The notes beneath the pieces were generated by a model. The model saw only the letters and a list, made by a program, of their open reading frames with translations, was not told the DNA's origin and searched no databases. From Oxalobacteraceae bacterium CAVE-383 (GTDB taxonomy: Bacteria; Pseudomonadota; Gammaproteobacteria; Burkholderiales; Burkholderiaceae_D): a stretch of DNA of 64,000 nucleotides. Location of the stretch: positions 62,001 to 126,000 of the forward strand of contig REGP01000004.1 of NCBI GenBank assembly GCA_004134995.1, in the 5' to 3' direction. This document shows, piece after piece, positions 55,580 to 64,000 of this stretch. How positions within the stretch are numbered: the stretch's first letter is position 1; each line of letters opens with the position of its first letter. Made by a program: the position numbers and the translations under genes.

Positions 55580-56280
55580 CAGCGTGCCTGCCGTTGCAAG
55601 ATGTTGGAGAATTCTTCGATAAAGGTTTCGAAGCGGATCGCCAGCCGGTCGATATCGTGCGAATAGCGGTTATAGGCCACCACCGCGGGGATCGCGGCGA
55701 ACAGGCCGATCGCCGTGGCGACCAGCGCTTCGGCAATGCCCGGCGCGACCGACGCCAGCGTGGCCTGCTGTACATTGGCCAGCCCGCGGAATGCGTTCAT
55801 GATGCCCCAGACGGTGCCGAACAGGCCGACATATGGCGACACCGAACCGACCGAAGCCAGGAACGCGAGATGGGATTCGAGCGAATCCATTTCGCGCTGG
55901 TAAGCCGCGCGCATGGCGCGCCGCGCGCCGTCCAGCGAGGCGCCCTGGTCGGCATTGGGACGGTTGGCCAGGCTGGCCTTGGATTTATTGAATTCGCCCA
56001 TGCCGGCCTGGAAAATGCGTTCCATCGCGCCCGCGCCGTCAACGCTTTTGCGCCGGTTCGACAACGTGTCCTGATACAGCGCCGCGAGATTGCCGCCGGA
56101 CCAGAAAACCCGTTCGAACGCTTCCGTTTGCGCGCGGGCGGCGCGCAGCGCGAACATCTTGCGGAAGATATAAGTCCAGCTGAACACGGAAACGGACAGC
56201 AGCAGCAGCAATACCAATTGCACCAGGATCGATGCGTTGGAAATCAATGAAATAAAGGAAAGGTCTTGAGTGACGGTCAT
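55579..56280 (-). CDS. tolQ: Tol-Pal system proton channel TolQ
   Basis: This 233-residue membrane protein has three helices and the family core LAFLASVGSVSPYVGLFGTVWG. It uses the proton gradient to drive TolA. It is the second gene of the ybgC-tolQRAB-pal-cpoB operon. Confidence 0.95.
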   Translation of the reverse strand: MTVTQDLSFISLISNASILVQLVLLLLLSVSVFSWTYIFRKMFALRAARAQTEAFERVFWSGGNLAALYQDTLSNRRKSVDGAGAMERIFQAGMGEFNKSKASLANRPNADQGASLDGARRAMRAAYQREMDSLESHLAFLASVGSVSPYVGLFGTVWGIMNAFRGLANVQQATLASVAPGIAEALVATAIGLFAAIPAVVAYNRYSHDIDRLAIRFETFIEEFSNILQRQAR

Positions 56281-56344
56281 AGAGGGCGTTCCGGCTTCAG
56301 TCGGTAATATTCAATTGTAAGCGCAGTCCAGGTTCCATAAAGCC

Positions 56345-56824
56345 TCAGGACTGGAGACTGCGCGCTGCGGGTTGAGCTATGGTATTGCGAATGCTGTTCA
56401 AAATCGATGCCGGAATCGCGGTGGGACGGAAATCGGCCGGGCCGGACGGCGCCCGCGCCTGTCCTTTCACGCATACGACTTCGATGTCGCCGCGCGCCAG
56501 CATCTTCCGGTCCGCACCGCTGCCGTCCATGCGCCAGGCTTCCTGCGTGAACGATACCGATGCCCGGCCCAGTTTGGCGACCGAAACGGTGATGCGCAAG
56601 GTGTCGTCGAGCTGCGCGGGGGCCAGGTAGTCGACGCTGGTGCTCTTGACGATGAAGATCACCCGCTCGTCCGCGGCCAGCGCGTGCTGGCCGACGCCCA
56701 TCGCGCGCAGCCATTCGGTGCGCGCGCGTTCGAAAAATTTGAGATAGTTGGCATAGAACACCACGCCGCCGGCGTCGGTATCCTCGTAGTACACGCGAAT
56801 CGTCCAGCTGAAATCCGTCTTCAT
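56345..56824 (-). CDS. ybgC: Tol-Pal-associated acyl-CoA thioesterase
   Basis: The 159-residue hotdog-fold enzyme has the YbgC motif YYEDTDAGGVVFYANYLKFFERARTEWL with the catalytic aspartate. It hydrolyses short acyl-CoA and is genetically tied to tol genes. The ATG at 56824 is used; a TTG at 56836 is also in frame. It follows the dehydrogenase gene by 17 bases. Confidence 0.93.
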   Translation of the reverse strand: MKTDFSWTIRVYYEDTDAGGVVFYANYLKFFERARTEWLRAMGVGQHALAADERVIFIVKSTSVDYLAPAQLDDTLRITVSVAKLGRASVSFTQEAWRMDGSGADRKMLARGDIEVVCVKGQARAPSGPADFRPTAIPASILNSIRNTIAQPAARSLQS

Positions 56825-56841
56825 GTCCGTCGTCAATGTCC

Positions 56842-57594
56842 TCAGGCCGTATTGCGTTTGACGGTGAATCCGCCGAAACCCTGGCAGGTCGGCATCAATT
56901 CGATGCGGTTGACGTTGACGTGGGGCGGCAGAGTGGCGATCCAGTAGGCGGTATCGGCGATGTCTTCGGCGGTCAGCGGCGTCGTGCCTTCATAGACCTT
57001 GGCTGCCGCGGCGTCGTCGCCCTTGAAGCGAACATTGGAAAATTCGGTGCCGCCGCATAGTCCCGGCGCGATATTGCTCGCGCGCACGCCCGTTCCGGCC
57101 AGGTCCGCATGCAGATTCAGGGTGAATTGCTCGACAAAAGCCTTGGTTGCGCCGTAGACGTTGCCGCCCGGATACGGATAGGCGCCGGCCACCGACCCCA
57201 GGTTGATGATCAGGCCGCTGTTACGCTCGACCATGCCGGGCAGGATCATGCGCGTTACCGTGACCAGCCCCTTGCAATTGGTCTCGATCATGGTTTCCCA
57301 ATCCTCCAGCGCAACTTCGTGCGCCGGCGCCAGGCCCAGCGCCAGGCCGGCGTTGTTGATCAGCACGTCGATGGCGCGCAGGGCCGGCGGCAGGCTGTCG
57401 AGCGCGGCGCGGATCGACGCCTTGTCGGTAACGTCCATGACCAGCGGCAGCAGGGGCGCGCCAAGTTCGGCGGCCAGGGCGTCCAGGCGGTCGCGGCGGC
57501 GTCCGGTGGCGATCACTTGATGGCCGTTTTTGACGAATTTACGCGCCATTTCGGCGCCGAAGCCCGCTGTTGCGCCGGTAACCAAAACGATCAT
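56842..57594 (-). CDS. Short-chain dehydrogenase, YdfG-like
   Basis: This 250-residue NADP-linked enzyme has the dinucleotide motif TGATAGFGAEMARKF, NNAGLALGL and the catalytic YGATKAFVEQ with the nearby serine (NLGSVAGAYPY). YdfG relatives oxidise 3-hydroxy acids such as L-allo-threonine and serine. It is first in the transcript that continues into ybgC and tol, which would be unusual regulation. Confidence 0.9.
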   Translation of the reverse strand: MIVLVTGATAGFGAEMARKFVKNGHQVIATGRRRDRLDALAAELGAPLLPLVMDVTDKASIRAALDSLPPALRAIDVLINNAGLALGLAPAHEVALEDWETMIETNCKGLVTVTRMILPGMVERNSGLIINLGSVAGAYPYPGGNVYGATKAFVEQFTLNLHADLAGTGVRASNIAPGLCGGTEFSNVRFKGDDAAAAKVYEGTTPLTAEDIADTAYWIATLPPHVNVNRIELMPTCQGFGGFTVKRNTA

Positions 57595-57738
57595 GCCAAA
57601 TCTCCAAGTGAGCGAAGGACGGATTTTGTAAAAATTAACGGAATTGTAGCTTAACAGTTACAAATTTCCGCGGCCGAGTGCAAATCCTTACAAATGTAAT
57701 CGCGCGGCTGCGCCGGAAAAATCGAAAAGGGATTGCGG

Positions 57739-57767
57739 TTGCCGAAACAAAAGTCATCACATACAAT
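57739..57767 (+). promoter_or_regulatory. Sigma-70 promoter of the glyA leader
   Basis: TTGCCG (57739-57744) and TACAAT (57762-57767) are separated by 17 bases. Transcription would start near 57774, just before the riboswitch. Confidence 0.7.
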
Positions 57768-57782
57768 GTGCGCACCATTTCG

Positions 57783-57873
57783 TCTCACGTGACTGGCGAA
57801 AAACCGGGTTTGCCCGGTCAAGATGGATATCCATCGGGAAGCGTGAGATCTTATTTGCCGTGCGCCTGGGTAG
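57783..57873 (+). ncRNA. ZTP (pfl) riboswitch before glyA
   Basis: The first stem is TCTCACG (57783-57789) with CGTGAGA (57842-57848). Inside are ACTGGCG, the hairpin ACCGGG/CCCGGT, and GGATATCC. GGGAAGCGTGAG and the downstream GCCGTGCGCCTGGGTA complete the pfl consensus. It senses ZTP/ZMP, signs of folate shortage, and would raise glyA expression. The rest of the 450-base leader (57874-58044) has GCGGCAG/CTGCCGC and TTCCG/CGGAA hairpins before a T-run; the exact switch mechanism is unresolved. Confidence 0.95.
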
Positions 57874-58044
57874 CCTGAATGGAAAGTACGATTGAGGCTG
57901 CCTGCGTATTCTTTTTCCAGATCCCTCATTCGTTTATTCAGAGCTGTCCCGGTATTCGGGCGTTGCGGCAGCGTCGTCTTTCGGCCTGCCGCCTCGTTCC
58001 GGCGCACGGAATCGGCTGGATTTTTTTATACGGAGCAAGCAAAT

Positions 58045-59292
58045 ATGTTTAGCAAAAACCAAACCCTGGCCACTGTCGATCCGGAATTGTGGGCGGTGGT
58101 ACTGAAGGAAAACCAGCGTCAGCAGGAGCATATCGAACTGATCGCGTCCGAAAACTATGCCTCGCCGGCGGTCATGGAAGCGCAAGGCACGCAACTGACC
58201 AATAAATACGCCGAAGGCTATCCGGGCAAGCGTTATTACGGCGGCTGCGAATTCGTCGATGTCGCCGAGCAACTGGCGATCGACCGCCTGAAGAAGATCT
58301 TCGGCGCCGATGCCGCCAACGTCCAGCCGAATTCCGGCTCGCAGGCCAATCAGGGCGTGTTCTTCGCCATGCTCAAGCCGGGCGACACCATCATGGGCAT
58401 GTCGCTGGCCGAAGGCGGGCATTTGACGCACGGCATGGCGCTGAACATGTCGGGCAAATGGTTCAATGTGGTTTCCTACGGCCTGAACGAAAAGGAAGAG
58501 ATCGATTACGAAGCGATGGAGCGCCTGGCGCGCGAACACAAGCCGAAGATGATCATTGCCGGCGCTTCCGCCTACGCGCTGCGCATCGATTTCGAGCGTT
58601 TCGCCCGCATCGCCAAGGAAGTCGGCGCTTATTTCATGGTCGACATGGCGCATTACGCCGGCCTGATCGCCGCCGGCGAATATCCGAATCCGGTGCCGTT
58701 CGCCGACTTCGTGACGTCGACCACGCATAAATCCCTGCGCGGCCCGCGCGGCGGCTTCATCCTGATGAAGGCCGAGCATGAAAAAGCCATCAACTCGGCG
58801 ATTTTCCCGGGCATCCAGGGCGGTCCGCTGATGCACGTGATCGCCGCCAAGGCGGTTGCCTTCAAGGAAGCGCTGACGCCTGAATTCAAGGCTTACCAGC
58901 AACAGGTCGTCAAGAATGCCGACGCACTGGCCAAGACCCTGATCCAGCGCGGCCTGCGCATCGTTTCCGGCGGCACCCAGTCGCACGTGATGCTGGTCGA
59001 CCTGCGCGCCAAGAAAATTACCGGCAAGGAAGCCGAAGCCATTCTCGGTTCGGCGCACATCACCTGCAACAAGAACGCGATTCCGAACGATCCGGAAAAG
59101 CCTTTCGTGACTTCCGGCGTGCGCCTGGGCAGCCCGGCCATGACCACGCGCGGTTTCAAGGAAGCCGAAGCGGTCAAGGTCGGCAATCTGTTTGCCGATG
59201 TGCTGGACAATCCGCACGATGCGGCGACGATTGAGCGGGTCAAGGCCGAAGTCAAGAAATTGACCGATGCCTTCCCGGTCTACGAAGCCTGA
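58045..59292 (+). CDS. glyA: Serine hydroxymethyltransferase
   Basis: This PLP enzyme interconverts serine and glycine with tetrahydrofolate, making 5,10-methylene-THF. It has 415 residues; the PLP lysine is in [14 protein letters not shown], and [17 protein letters not shown] and [15 protein letters not shown] are conserved. The ATG at 58045 has GGAG upstream; longer in-frame reading back to 57892 overlaps the riboswitch tail. Confidence 0.97.
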   Translation: MFSKNQTLATVDPELWAVVLKENQRQQEHIELIASENYASPAVMEAQGTQLTNKYAEGYPGKRYYGGCEFVDVAEQLAIDRLKKIFGADAANVQPNSGSQANQGVFFAMLKPGDTIMGMSLAEGGHLTHGMALNMSGKWFNVVSYGLNEKEEIDYEAMERLAREHKPKMIIAGASAYALRIDFERFARIAKEVGAYFMVDMAHYAGLIAAGEYPNPVPFADFVTSTTHKSLRGPRGGFILMKAEHEKAINSAIFPGIQGGPLMHVIAAKAVAFKEALTPEFKAYQQQVVKNADALAKTLIQRGLRIVSGGTQSHVMLVDLRAKKITGKEAEAILGSAHITCNKNAIPNDPEKPFVTSGVRLGSPAMTTRGFKEAEAVKVGNLFADVLDNPHDAATIERVKAEVKKLTDAFPVYEA

Positions 59293-59321
59293 GCCGGCGC
59301 TGAGCCAGCGGCGCCGCGATC

Positions 59322-59819
59322 ATGAAATGCCCTTTCTGCCACCACGACGACACCACGGTGCTCGACACGCGTGTTTCCGAAGAAGGCGATGTGATCCGGC
59401 GCCGGCGCCGCTGCGCGAATTGCGACAAGCGTTTCACGACCTATGAGCGGATCGAATTGACGATGCCCGTCATCGTCAAGAAAAACGGCAGCCGCAGCGA
59501 GTTCGACGTCAACAAGCTGCGCGCCAGCCTGATGCTGGCGTTGCGCAAGCGTCCGGTATCGGCCGAAGCCGTGGATATCGCCGTGCAGAACATCCAGGAA
59601 AAGCTGCTGTCCAGCGGTTCGCGCGAAGTCGTCTCCGGCCAGGTCGGCGAACTGGTCATGCGCGAACTCAAGCGCCTCGACAAAATCGCCTACATTCGCT
59701 TCGCATCGGTCTACAAAAGCTTCGAGGACATCACGGAATTCCAGGATGCGATCGAAGAAGTCGGGCACGACAAAAAGCCGACAAGGAATCGTCGGAAAAC
59801 GGATGTAAAGCCGGTTTAA
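59322..59819 (+). CDS. nrdR: Ribonucleotide reductase repressor NrdR
   Basis: The 165-residue protein has an N-terminal zinc ribbon ([17 protein letters not shown] and [13 protein letters not shown]) and an ATP-cone domain ([20 protein letters not shown]). It represses nrd genes when dATP is high. It lies 29 bases after glyA, a usual arrangement. Confidence 0.96.
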   Translation: MKCPFCHHDDTTVLDTRVSEEGDVIRRRRRCANCDKRFTTYERIELTMPVIVKKNGSRSEFDVNKLRASLMLALRKRPVSAEAVDIAVQNIQEKLLSSGSREVVSGQVGELVMRELKRLDKIAYIRFASVYKSFEDITEFQDAIEEVGHDKKPTRNRRKTDVKPV

Positions 59820-59872
59820 GAAGGACGCGGATACGAGAAAGAATAAGAAGAATGCGAGAAGAATGCGCATAA

Positions 59873-59900
59873 AAAAACGACTGCCAATGCAGTCGTTTTT
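59873..59900. terminator. Bidirectional terminator after nrdR and 6S RNA region
   Basis: AAAAACGACTGC and GCAGTCGTTTTT pair around CAAT. T-runs are found on both strands. Confidence 0.92.
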
Positions 59901-59941
59901 CATTAGTGCATAACCACGGTCCCGAAGGCGAGGAGCAGCGT

Positions 59942-60026
59942 CGAGGATTGCTCAAGCGTTGGTCGAGAAGCGCAGCCGTACTTTACGTACGGCGAGCATC
60001 GCAGGCCGGCGATTGGGCGATCCTCG
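59942..60026. repeat. Hairpin-rich element between nrdR and 6S RNA
   Basis: CGAGGAT (59942-59948) pairs with ATCCTCG (60020-60026), and inside GCCGTAC (59975-59981) pairs with GTACGGC (59987-59993). The fold is a long stem with internal loops. The style resembles interspersed hairpin repeats seen in betaproteobacterial genomes; no second copy was found in this window. Confidence 0.5.
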
Positions 60027-60049
60027 GCGCCTGATCCGACCTTCCAATA

Positions 60050-60227
60050 AGGTTCCCGCCGGTGCCGCTATGCCGGCATCCTGAACCAAAGGTTCAAGGT
60101 GGCTACAGTCAGTTCAATTTCGGGTTCATCGGACTAGCGACGCGCACGCCCATCGAACAAATGTCCGTAACCTATGCGCATAAATGGTTCAAGGATTTTA
60201 TGGCATTCGCGAACACGGCAGGAAGCG
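60050..60227 (-). ncRNA. ssrS: 6S RNA
   Basis: Downstream of zapA on the same strand is a roughly 178-base RNA. Its 5' side (TTCCTGCCGTGTTCGCGAATG) pairs with its 3' side (GGCATAGCGGCACC, then GGCGGGAA) to close the long stem. The characteristic hairpin CACCTTGAACC/GGTTCA precedes the 3' strand, as in E. coli 6S. Synteny with zapA agrees. It binds RNA polymerase-sigma-70 in stationary phase. Ends are estimated. Confidence 0.85.
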
Positions 60228-60230
60228 TTC

Positions 60231-60258
60231 AGTCTACGCCAAACGCGCATCAAGTCAA
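60231..60258 (-). promoter_or_regulatory. Promoter of 6S RNA
   Basis: On the minus strand TTGACT (60258-60253) and TAGACT (60236-60231) are separated by 16 bases, with the start expected a few bases beyond. Confidence 0.7.
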
Positions 60259-60328
60259 ATATTTTGAAAGCTGTTGCAAGGCTGCGTTTGTTACATTTTT
60301 ATATTTGCAGCATCGGCAAATTGCGGGG

Positions 60329-60628
60329 TCAAAACAGCTTGTTTTGCGGCGTCAGCGCTTCATCGAGCACCGCGTGCATGTCGCCGATATGCTGCTTCCA
60401 TTGCGCAACCGTGGCGCCGTCGCTGGATTGGGTCGACAGCAGTTCGGCGGCGATGCCGAGCGCGGCCATGACGGTGATGCGGTCGTTGCCCTTGACCTTG
60501 CCGCTGTCGCGCACGGCGCACATTTTTTCGTCGAGGTAGGCGACGACTTGCTGCAAGGCAGCTTCCTCGCCTTCCTTGCAGGCCAATTTGTAGGGCTGGC
60601 CCATGATCATTACGTCGAGCTGGCTCAT
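60329..60628 (-). CDS. zapA: Cell division protein ZapA
   Basis: The 99-residue protein begins MSQLDVMIMGQPYKLACKEG and has AAYLDEKM-like VVAYLDEKMCAVRDSGKVKG, then VMAALGIAAELL. It bundles FtsZ filaments at the division site. It overlaps the upstream coiled-coil gene by four bases and is followed by 6S RNA. Confidence 0.93.
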   Translation of the reverse strand: MSQLDVMIMGQPYKLACKEGEEAALQQVVAYLDEKMCAVRDSGKVKGNDRITVMAALGIAAELLSTQSSDGATVAQWKQHIGDMHAVLDEALTPQNKLF

Positions 60629-60882
60629 ACGACTTTTTCCTCTGTCAATTCAAGCTCGGCGGCGTCGGCTTCCGGTTCGGCGTCGAGTTCGGTCTCAGGC
60701 AGTTTCCCCAGCAAGGCTTCGATGCGCCGGTGCGCTTCCTCCATCCGGCGCACAAGGGCTTCCTTGTCGTTGTTCAGGCTGGTCACATGCAGCCGCAGAT
60801 CGGCGTTTTCCTGGCGCAGCGTTTGCGTCAGTTGCGCCAGGCGGCTTACTTTTTCGGCGAGGGAATTGAATTCTGAGATCAT
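60625..60882 (-). CDS. ZapB-like coiled-coil protein (TIGR02449 type)
   Basis: This 85-residue protein is almost entirely a coiled coil (MISEFNSLAEKVSRLAQLTQ, LRQENADLRLHVTSLNNDKE) with an acidic tail. Such proteins precede zapA in proteobacteria and probably help Z-ring assembly. Confidence 0.85.
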   Translation of the reverse strand: MISEFNSLAEKVSRLAQLTQTLRQENADLRLHVTSLNNDKEALVRRMEEAHRRIEALLGKLPETELDAEPEADAAELELTEEKVV

Positions 60883-61059
60883 GGCGTGACTATAGTATCG
60901 TTAGCGAATTCGCGTCAATATATTAAACTGCGCCGGGGGGCTGCGCCCGGGTGTCGATAAAGTGCCGCAGCCGTTTTGCACAGTCGGTTAAAATGGCCGC
61001 TGAATCCGTCGGGATCCATCGTCCCGCCGCACACTTTAAACCACCGCCAGCCCAAACCT

Positions 61060-63180
61060 ATGTCGTATCAAGTCCTTGCCCGTAAGTACCGCCCCAGGAA
61101 TTTCGATACGCTCGTCGGGCAGGAACACGTCGTGCGCGCGCTGACGCACGCCCTGGAGCAGAAGCGGCTGCATCATGCCTATCTGTTCACCGGCACGCGC
61201 GGCGTCGGCAAAACCACGCTCTCGCGCATTCTGGCCAAATCCCTGAACTGCATCGGCGCCGACGGCGCCGGCGACATTACCGCCCAGCCTTGCGGCATCT
61301 GCGAGGCCTGCACGGCGATCGACGCCGGCCGCTTCGTCGATTACATCGAAATGGACGCCGCCTCCAACCGCGGCGTGGACGAAATGGCGCAATTGCTGGA
61401 GCAGGCCGTGTATGCGCCATCCAATGCGCGTTTCAAGGTCTACATGATCGACGAAGTGCACATGTTGACCAACCACGCGTTCAATTCCATGCTGAAGACG
61501 CTGGAAGAGCCGCCCGAGCACGTCAAATTCATCCTCGCCACGACCGATCCGCAAAAAATCCCGGTAACGGTGCTGTCGCGCTGCCTGCAATTCAACCTGA
61601 AGCAGATGCCGCCGGGCCATATCGTCAGTCATCTCGATAATATTCTGGGCCAGGAAGGCATCGCATTCGAGCCGCCGGCGCTGCGCTTGCTGGCGCAGGG
61701 CGCGCACGGTTCGATGCGCGACGCCTTGTCGCTGACCGATCAGGCAATTGCCTATGCGGCCGGCAAAGTCACGCTGGACGCGGTGCAGGGCATGCTGGGA
61801 GCGCTCGATCAATCGTACCTGATTCGCGTGCTGGATGCGTTGGCGCAGCAGGATGGCGCGGCGCTGCTGGCGGTGGCCGACGAAATGGCGGCGCGCAGCC
61901 TGTCGTACAGCGCCGCGCTGCAGGATCTCGGCACGCTGCTGCATCAGATCGCTCTGGCGCAAACGGTGCCGGCGGCGCTGTCCGACGATTTGCCGCAACG
62001 CGACGACATCGTGCGCCTGGCGCAGCAGTTCGAGGCCGAGCAGGTACAGTTGTTTTATCAGATCGTGGTGCATGGACGCAATGAGCTGGGACTGGCGCCC
62101 GACGAGTACGCCGGTTTCAGCATGACCTTGCTGCGGATGCTGGCGTTTCGTCCGCTGAGCGCGGCGGCGGGTTCAGCGCCCGCTTCGCCGCCGCCCGCCC
62201 GGCCGGCGGCCCGCCCCGCCGCCCCGACCGCGTTATTGAGCGCAACGCCGCAGGCGGCGACGACCAGCGCGCCGGTCGCGCGCGCCGCCGCGCCTGCTGT
62301 TCCCAATGTCCCTGATGCCTCTGCCGCCTCCGCTGCTCCGGCGGTGGCGGCGCCAGGCGCGGGCGGTGCGCCGTTGAGCCCGGCCATGGCTGCGTTGGCG
62401 GCGGCGCGCGCCGCTTCGGCGGGGAAATCCGGCGACAGCGGGCGCACGCCGCGCGCGCCGCAACCGGCCGCCGCGCCGACGCCCGCGCCAATGCCGGCGG
62501 CGGCAATGGCAATGGCAATGGCAACGCCAACGCCAACGCCTGCCGTCAGAACCCCAACGCAGGCAATGGCGCCGGCCATGATGGCGGAGCCTGAATCGAA
62601 CGGCGCGCCGCCTCCCTGGGATCAGGAAGCGCCGCCCTGGGTGCACGAAGAACAATCCGCGCCGGCCTTCGCGCCGGCAGGCGGCAGGAGCGCGCCGGCA
62701 GCCGCAGCCGCTCCGGAATCCGCCCGCCAGCCTGTTTATGCGCCGGCCGATCCGGCCGCCGAACGCAATATTGCACGCATCGCCGCCGAGCTGGGCTGGG
62801 ACGCCAATTGGCCGGCCCTGGCGATAACGCTGCCCTTGCGCGGCGTTGCGCATCAGCTCGCATGCCACAGCCAGCTATTGCGTTGCGACGACAGCCTCGG
62901 CAACAGCCTGGTATTCCATTTCCGGATTCCCTATGAGAATCTGTGTGCCGCGGGCAGTGTCGATAAACTCGGCGCGGCGCTGTCGGAGCGCTTCGGCAAG
63001 GCCGCCAAGGTGGAAGTCGAAATCGGCGACGTGCAGTTGACCGCCGATATCCTGGCGAAGGAAGCGCAGAAGGTGCGCCAGCAGGCCGCCGAGCGCAAGG
63101 TGCAGTCCGATCCGTTTTTACAGAACCTGACGCGCGAATTCGGCGCCACCGTGAACCAGGACTCGATCCGTCCGGTATAG
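61060..63180 (+). CDS. dnaX: DNA polymerase III subunit gamma/tau
   Basis: The 706-residue clamp-loader ATPase has Walker A GTRGVGKTTLSR, zinc cysteines (CGICEACTAID preceded by LNC), the DEVHML box, and LSRCLQFNLKQM. After residue 375 a long Ala/Pro-rich linker (380-600) leads to the C-terminal tau domain that contacts polymerase. The ATG at 61060 starts the conserved MSYQVLARKYRPRNF. No strong A6G-type frameshift signal is visible, so only tau may be made. Confidence 0.96.
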   Translation: MSYQVLARKYRPRNFDTLVGQEHVVRALTHALEQKRLHHAYLFTGTRGVGKTTLSRILAKSLNCIGADGAGDITAQPCGICEACTAIDAGRFVDYIEMDAASNRGVDEMAQLLEQAVYAPSNARFKVYMIDEVHMLTNHAFNSMLKTLEEPPEHVKFILATTDPQKIPVTVLSRCLQFNLKQMPPGHIVSHLDNILGQEGIAFEPPALRLLAQGAHGSMRDALSLTDQAIAYAAGKVTLDAVQGMLGALDQSYLIRVLDALAQQDGAALLAVADEMAARSLSYSAALQDLGTLLHQIALAQTVPAALSDDLPQRDDIVRLAQQFEAEQVQLFYQIVVHGRNELGLAPDEYAGFSMTLLRMLAFRPLSAAAGSAPASPPPARPAARPAAPTALLSATPQAATTSAPVARAAAPAVPNVPDASAASAAPAVAAPGAGGAPLSPAMAALAAARAASAGKSGDSGRTPRAPQPAAAPTPAPMPAAAMAMAMATPTPTPAVRTPTQAMAPAMMAEPESNGAPPPWDQEAPPWVHEEQSAPAFAPAGGRSAPAAAAAPESARQPVYAPADPAAERNIARIAAELGWDANWPALAITLPLRGVAHQLACHSQLLRCDDSLGNSLVFHFRIPYENLCAAGSVDKLGAALSERFGKAAKVEVEIGDVQLTADILAKEAQKVRQQAAERKVQSDPFLQNLTREFGATVNQDSIRPV
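62503..62547 (+). repeat. Hexamer tandem repeat inside dnaX linker
   Basis: GGCAAT is repeated about four to five times and is followed by GCCAAC three times, encoding alternating Met/Ala and Thr/Pro. The in-frame length could vary between strains without harming the reading frame. Confidence 0.8.
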
Positions 63181-63207
63181 ACATTTAAATCGATAAGGAG
63201 CAGCAAC

Positions 63208-63534
63208 ATGATGAAGGGCCAAATTGCAGGACTGATGAAGCAGGCGCAGGCCATGCAGGACAACATGAAAAAGGCGCAGGAAGAGCTCGCCTCGATCGAA
63301 GTCGAAGGCCAGTCCGGGGCGGGCATGGTCAAGGTGGTGATGACATGCAAGAATGACGTCAAGCGCGTATCGATCGATCCGTCGCTGCTGGCCGACGACA
63401 AGGACATGCTCGAAGATCTGGTCGCCGCGGCATTCAACGATGCGGTGCGCAAGGCGGAAGCGACATCGCAGGCGAAAATGGCCGGCATGACCGCGGGCTT
63501 GCCGCTGCCGCCGGGCTTCAAGATGCCGTTCTGA
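63208..63534 (+). CDS. ybaB: Nucleoid-associated protein YbaB/EbfC
   Basis: The 108-residue protein reads [20 protein letters not shown] and contains [23 protein letters not shown]. It binds DNA as a dimer and is co-transcribed with dnaX and recR in most proteobacteria. AAGGAG precedes the start. Confidence 0.95.
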   Translation: MMKGQIAGLMKQAQAMQDNMKKAQEELASIEVEGQSGAGMVKVVMTCKNDVKRVSIDPSLLADDKDMLEDLVAAAFNDAVRKAEATSQAKMAGMTAGLPLPPGFKMPF

Positions 63535-63573
63535 TATCGTACTGAAATCGTGCCATAACTCTTTGGAGGCATT

Positions 63574-63873
63574 ATGTTCATCATCTCGTTTACATATACC
63601 AAATCTGCGAGCGAGATCGATCCATTGTTGACTGCGCATCGTCAATATTTGCAGGAACATTTTGCCAGCGGCTCGTTTGTGATGTCCGGCCGCAAGGTGC
63701 CGCGCAATGGCGGCATCATCCTGGTCGATGCGATGGAGCGCGCCGATGTCGAGGCGATCATGCAGGAAGATCCCTACTTTATCGGCGACGTTGCAACTTA
63801 TGAAATCACCGAATTCGTGCCGTCGATGACGGCGGAAATACTATCGTCGTTCCAGCCCGTCAAGCAAAATTGA
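63574..63873 (+). CDS. YciI-family protein
   Basis: The 99-residue ferredoxin-like-fold protein begins [20 protein letters not shown] and contains [18 protein letters not shown] and [17 protein letters not shown], including the conserved histidine and aspartate. Function is unknown; it lies between ybaB and recR and overlaps recR by four bases. Confidence 0.88.
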   Translation: MFIISFTYTKSASEIDPLLTAHRQYLQEHFASGSFVMSGRKVPRNGGIILVDAMERADVEAIMQEDPYFIGDVATYEITEFVPSMTAEILSSFQPVKQN

Positions 63874-64000
63874 AAACCCCTTCCAGCCTGGCCTTTCTCA
63901 CCGAATCGTTGCGTGCGCTGCCGGGCATCGGCCCCAAATCGGCGCAGCGCATGGCATACCATCTGCTGCAGCATGACCGCACCGGCGCGCAGCAACTGAG
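63870..64000 (+). CDS. recR: Recombination protein RecR (partial, N-terminal part)
   Basis: The first 43 codons start with TTG overlapping the YciI stop. [20 protein letters not shown], then [15 protein letters not shown] matches the RecR helix-hairpin-helix region. It continues beyond the window. RecR acts in RecFOR repair of gaps. Confidence 0.9.
   Translation, partial: MKTPSSLAFLTESLRALPGIGPKSAQRMAYHLLQHDRTGAQQL

Noticed and set aside
59910-60110. 6S RNA on the plus strand
   Set aside because: The GAACC/GGTTC hairpin reads similarly on both strands, but the closing stem, the promoter and the zapA orientation fit only the minus strand.
60883-61059. 4.5S signal recognition RNA upstream of dnaX
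   Set aside because: The conserved GGAAGGAAGCAGCC-type core is absent; only short GC hairpins are present.
62000-62600. Programmed frameshift in dnaX producing gamma
   Set aside because: No A-rich slippery heptamer with downstream hairpin could be found in the linker.

Overview
The window is chromosomal DNA of a GC-rich (roughly 60%) Gram-negative bacterium. The gene content and order point to a betaproteobacterium of the Burkholderiales, most likely Oxalobacteraceae: exbB-exbD-lpxK-Trm112-kdsB-adk; rpmB-rpmG beside radC; ybgC-tolQRAB-pal-cpoB; zapB-zapA-6S RNA; and dnaX-ybaB-recR. The family assignment is inference from order and protein character; no database search was possible. No rRNA, insertion sequence, prophage or CRISPR array is present. 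One tRNA (Lys, anticodon TTT), a 6S RNA and a ZTP riboswitch were found.

Positions 1-13.0 kb hold a complete protocatechuate branch of the beta-ketoadipate pathway in two blocks. Block 1 has pcaI-pcaJ-pcaF followed, with ATGA overlaps, by a branched-chain-type ABC importer (two permeases, two ATPases). An IclR-type regulator and a binding-protein gene run the other way. Block 2 has pcaH-pcaG-pcaB and a fused PcaC-PcaD gene, with a second IclR regulator divergent from pcaH. Together they convert protocatechuate to succinyl-CoA and acetyl-CoA. A small toxin-antitoxin remnant and a structured non-coding stretch lie between the blocks. Both regulatory gaps carry clear PcaR/PcaU-like operator sequences.

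From 13 to 34.7 kb the genes are mostly housekeeping or envelope functions: a KaiC-like ATPase with a hybrid sensor kinase, a PAP2 phosphatase, a His-tailed DMT transporter, sodB, xseA, exbBD, lpxK, kdsB, adk, a short-chain dehydrogenase, a patatin lipase, a secreted barnase-type RNase with barstar, purN, an RsmB-like methyltransferase, a desaturase, rpmB/rpmG, radC, slpA and ispH.

From 34.7 to 50.3 kb there is a stress or surface-associated cluster: two sensor kinases, two response regulators, two CsbD-like proteins, a YflT-like protein, a SpeD-like protein lacking the pyruvoyl serine, BON, DUF883, DUF2383, ferritin-like, DUF3309, YihY and RcnB-like proteins, and an antiporter. Several of these units are preceded by the same spaced motif, TCCTAC followed 23 bases later by a TCCTAT-like block. 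This looks like an undescribed promoter or operator class and is the most novel signal in the window. From 50.4 kb to the end lie a metallo-hydrolase, tRNA-Lys, the Tol-Pal operon, a ZTP-riboswitch-controlled glyA, nrdR, 6S RNA, zapA/zapB, dnaX, ybaB and the start of recR.
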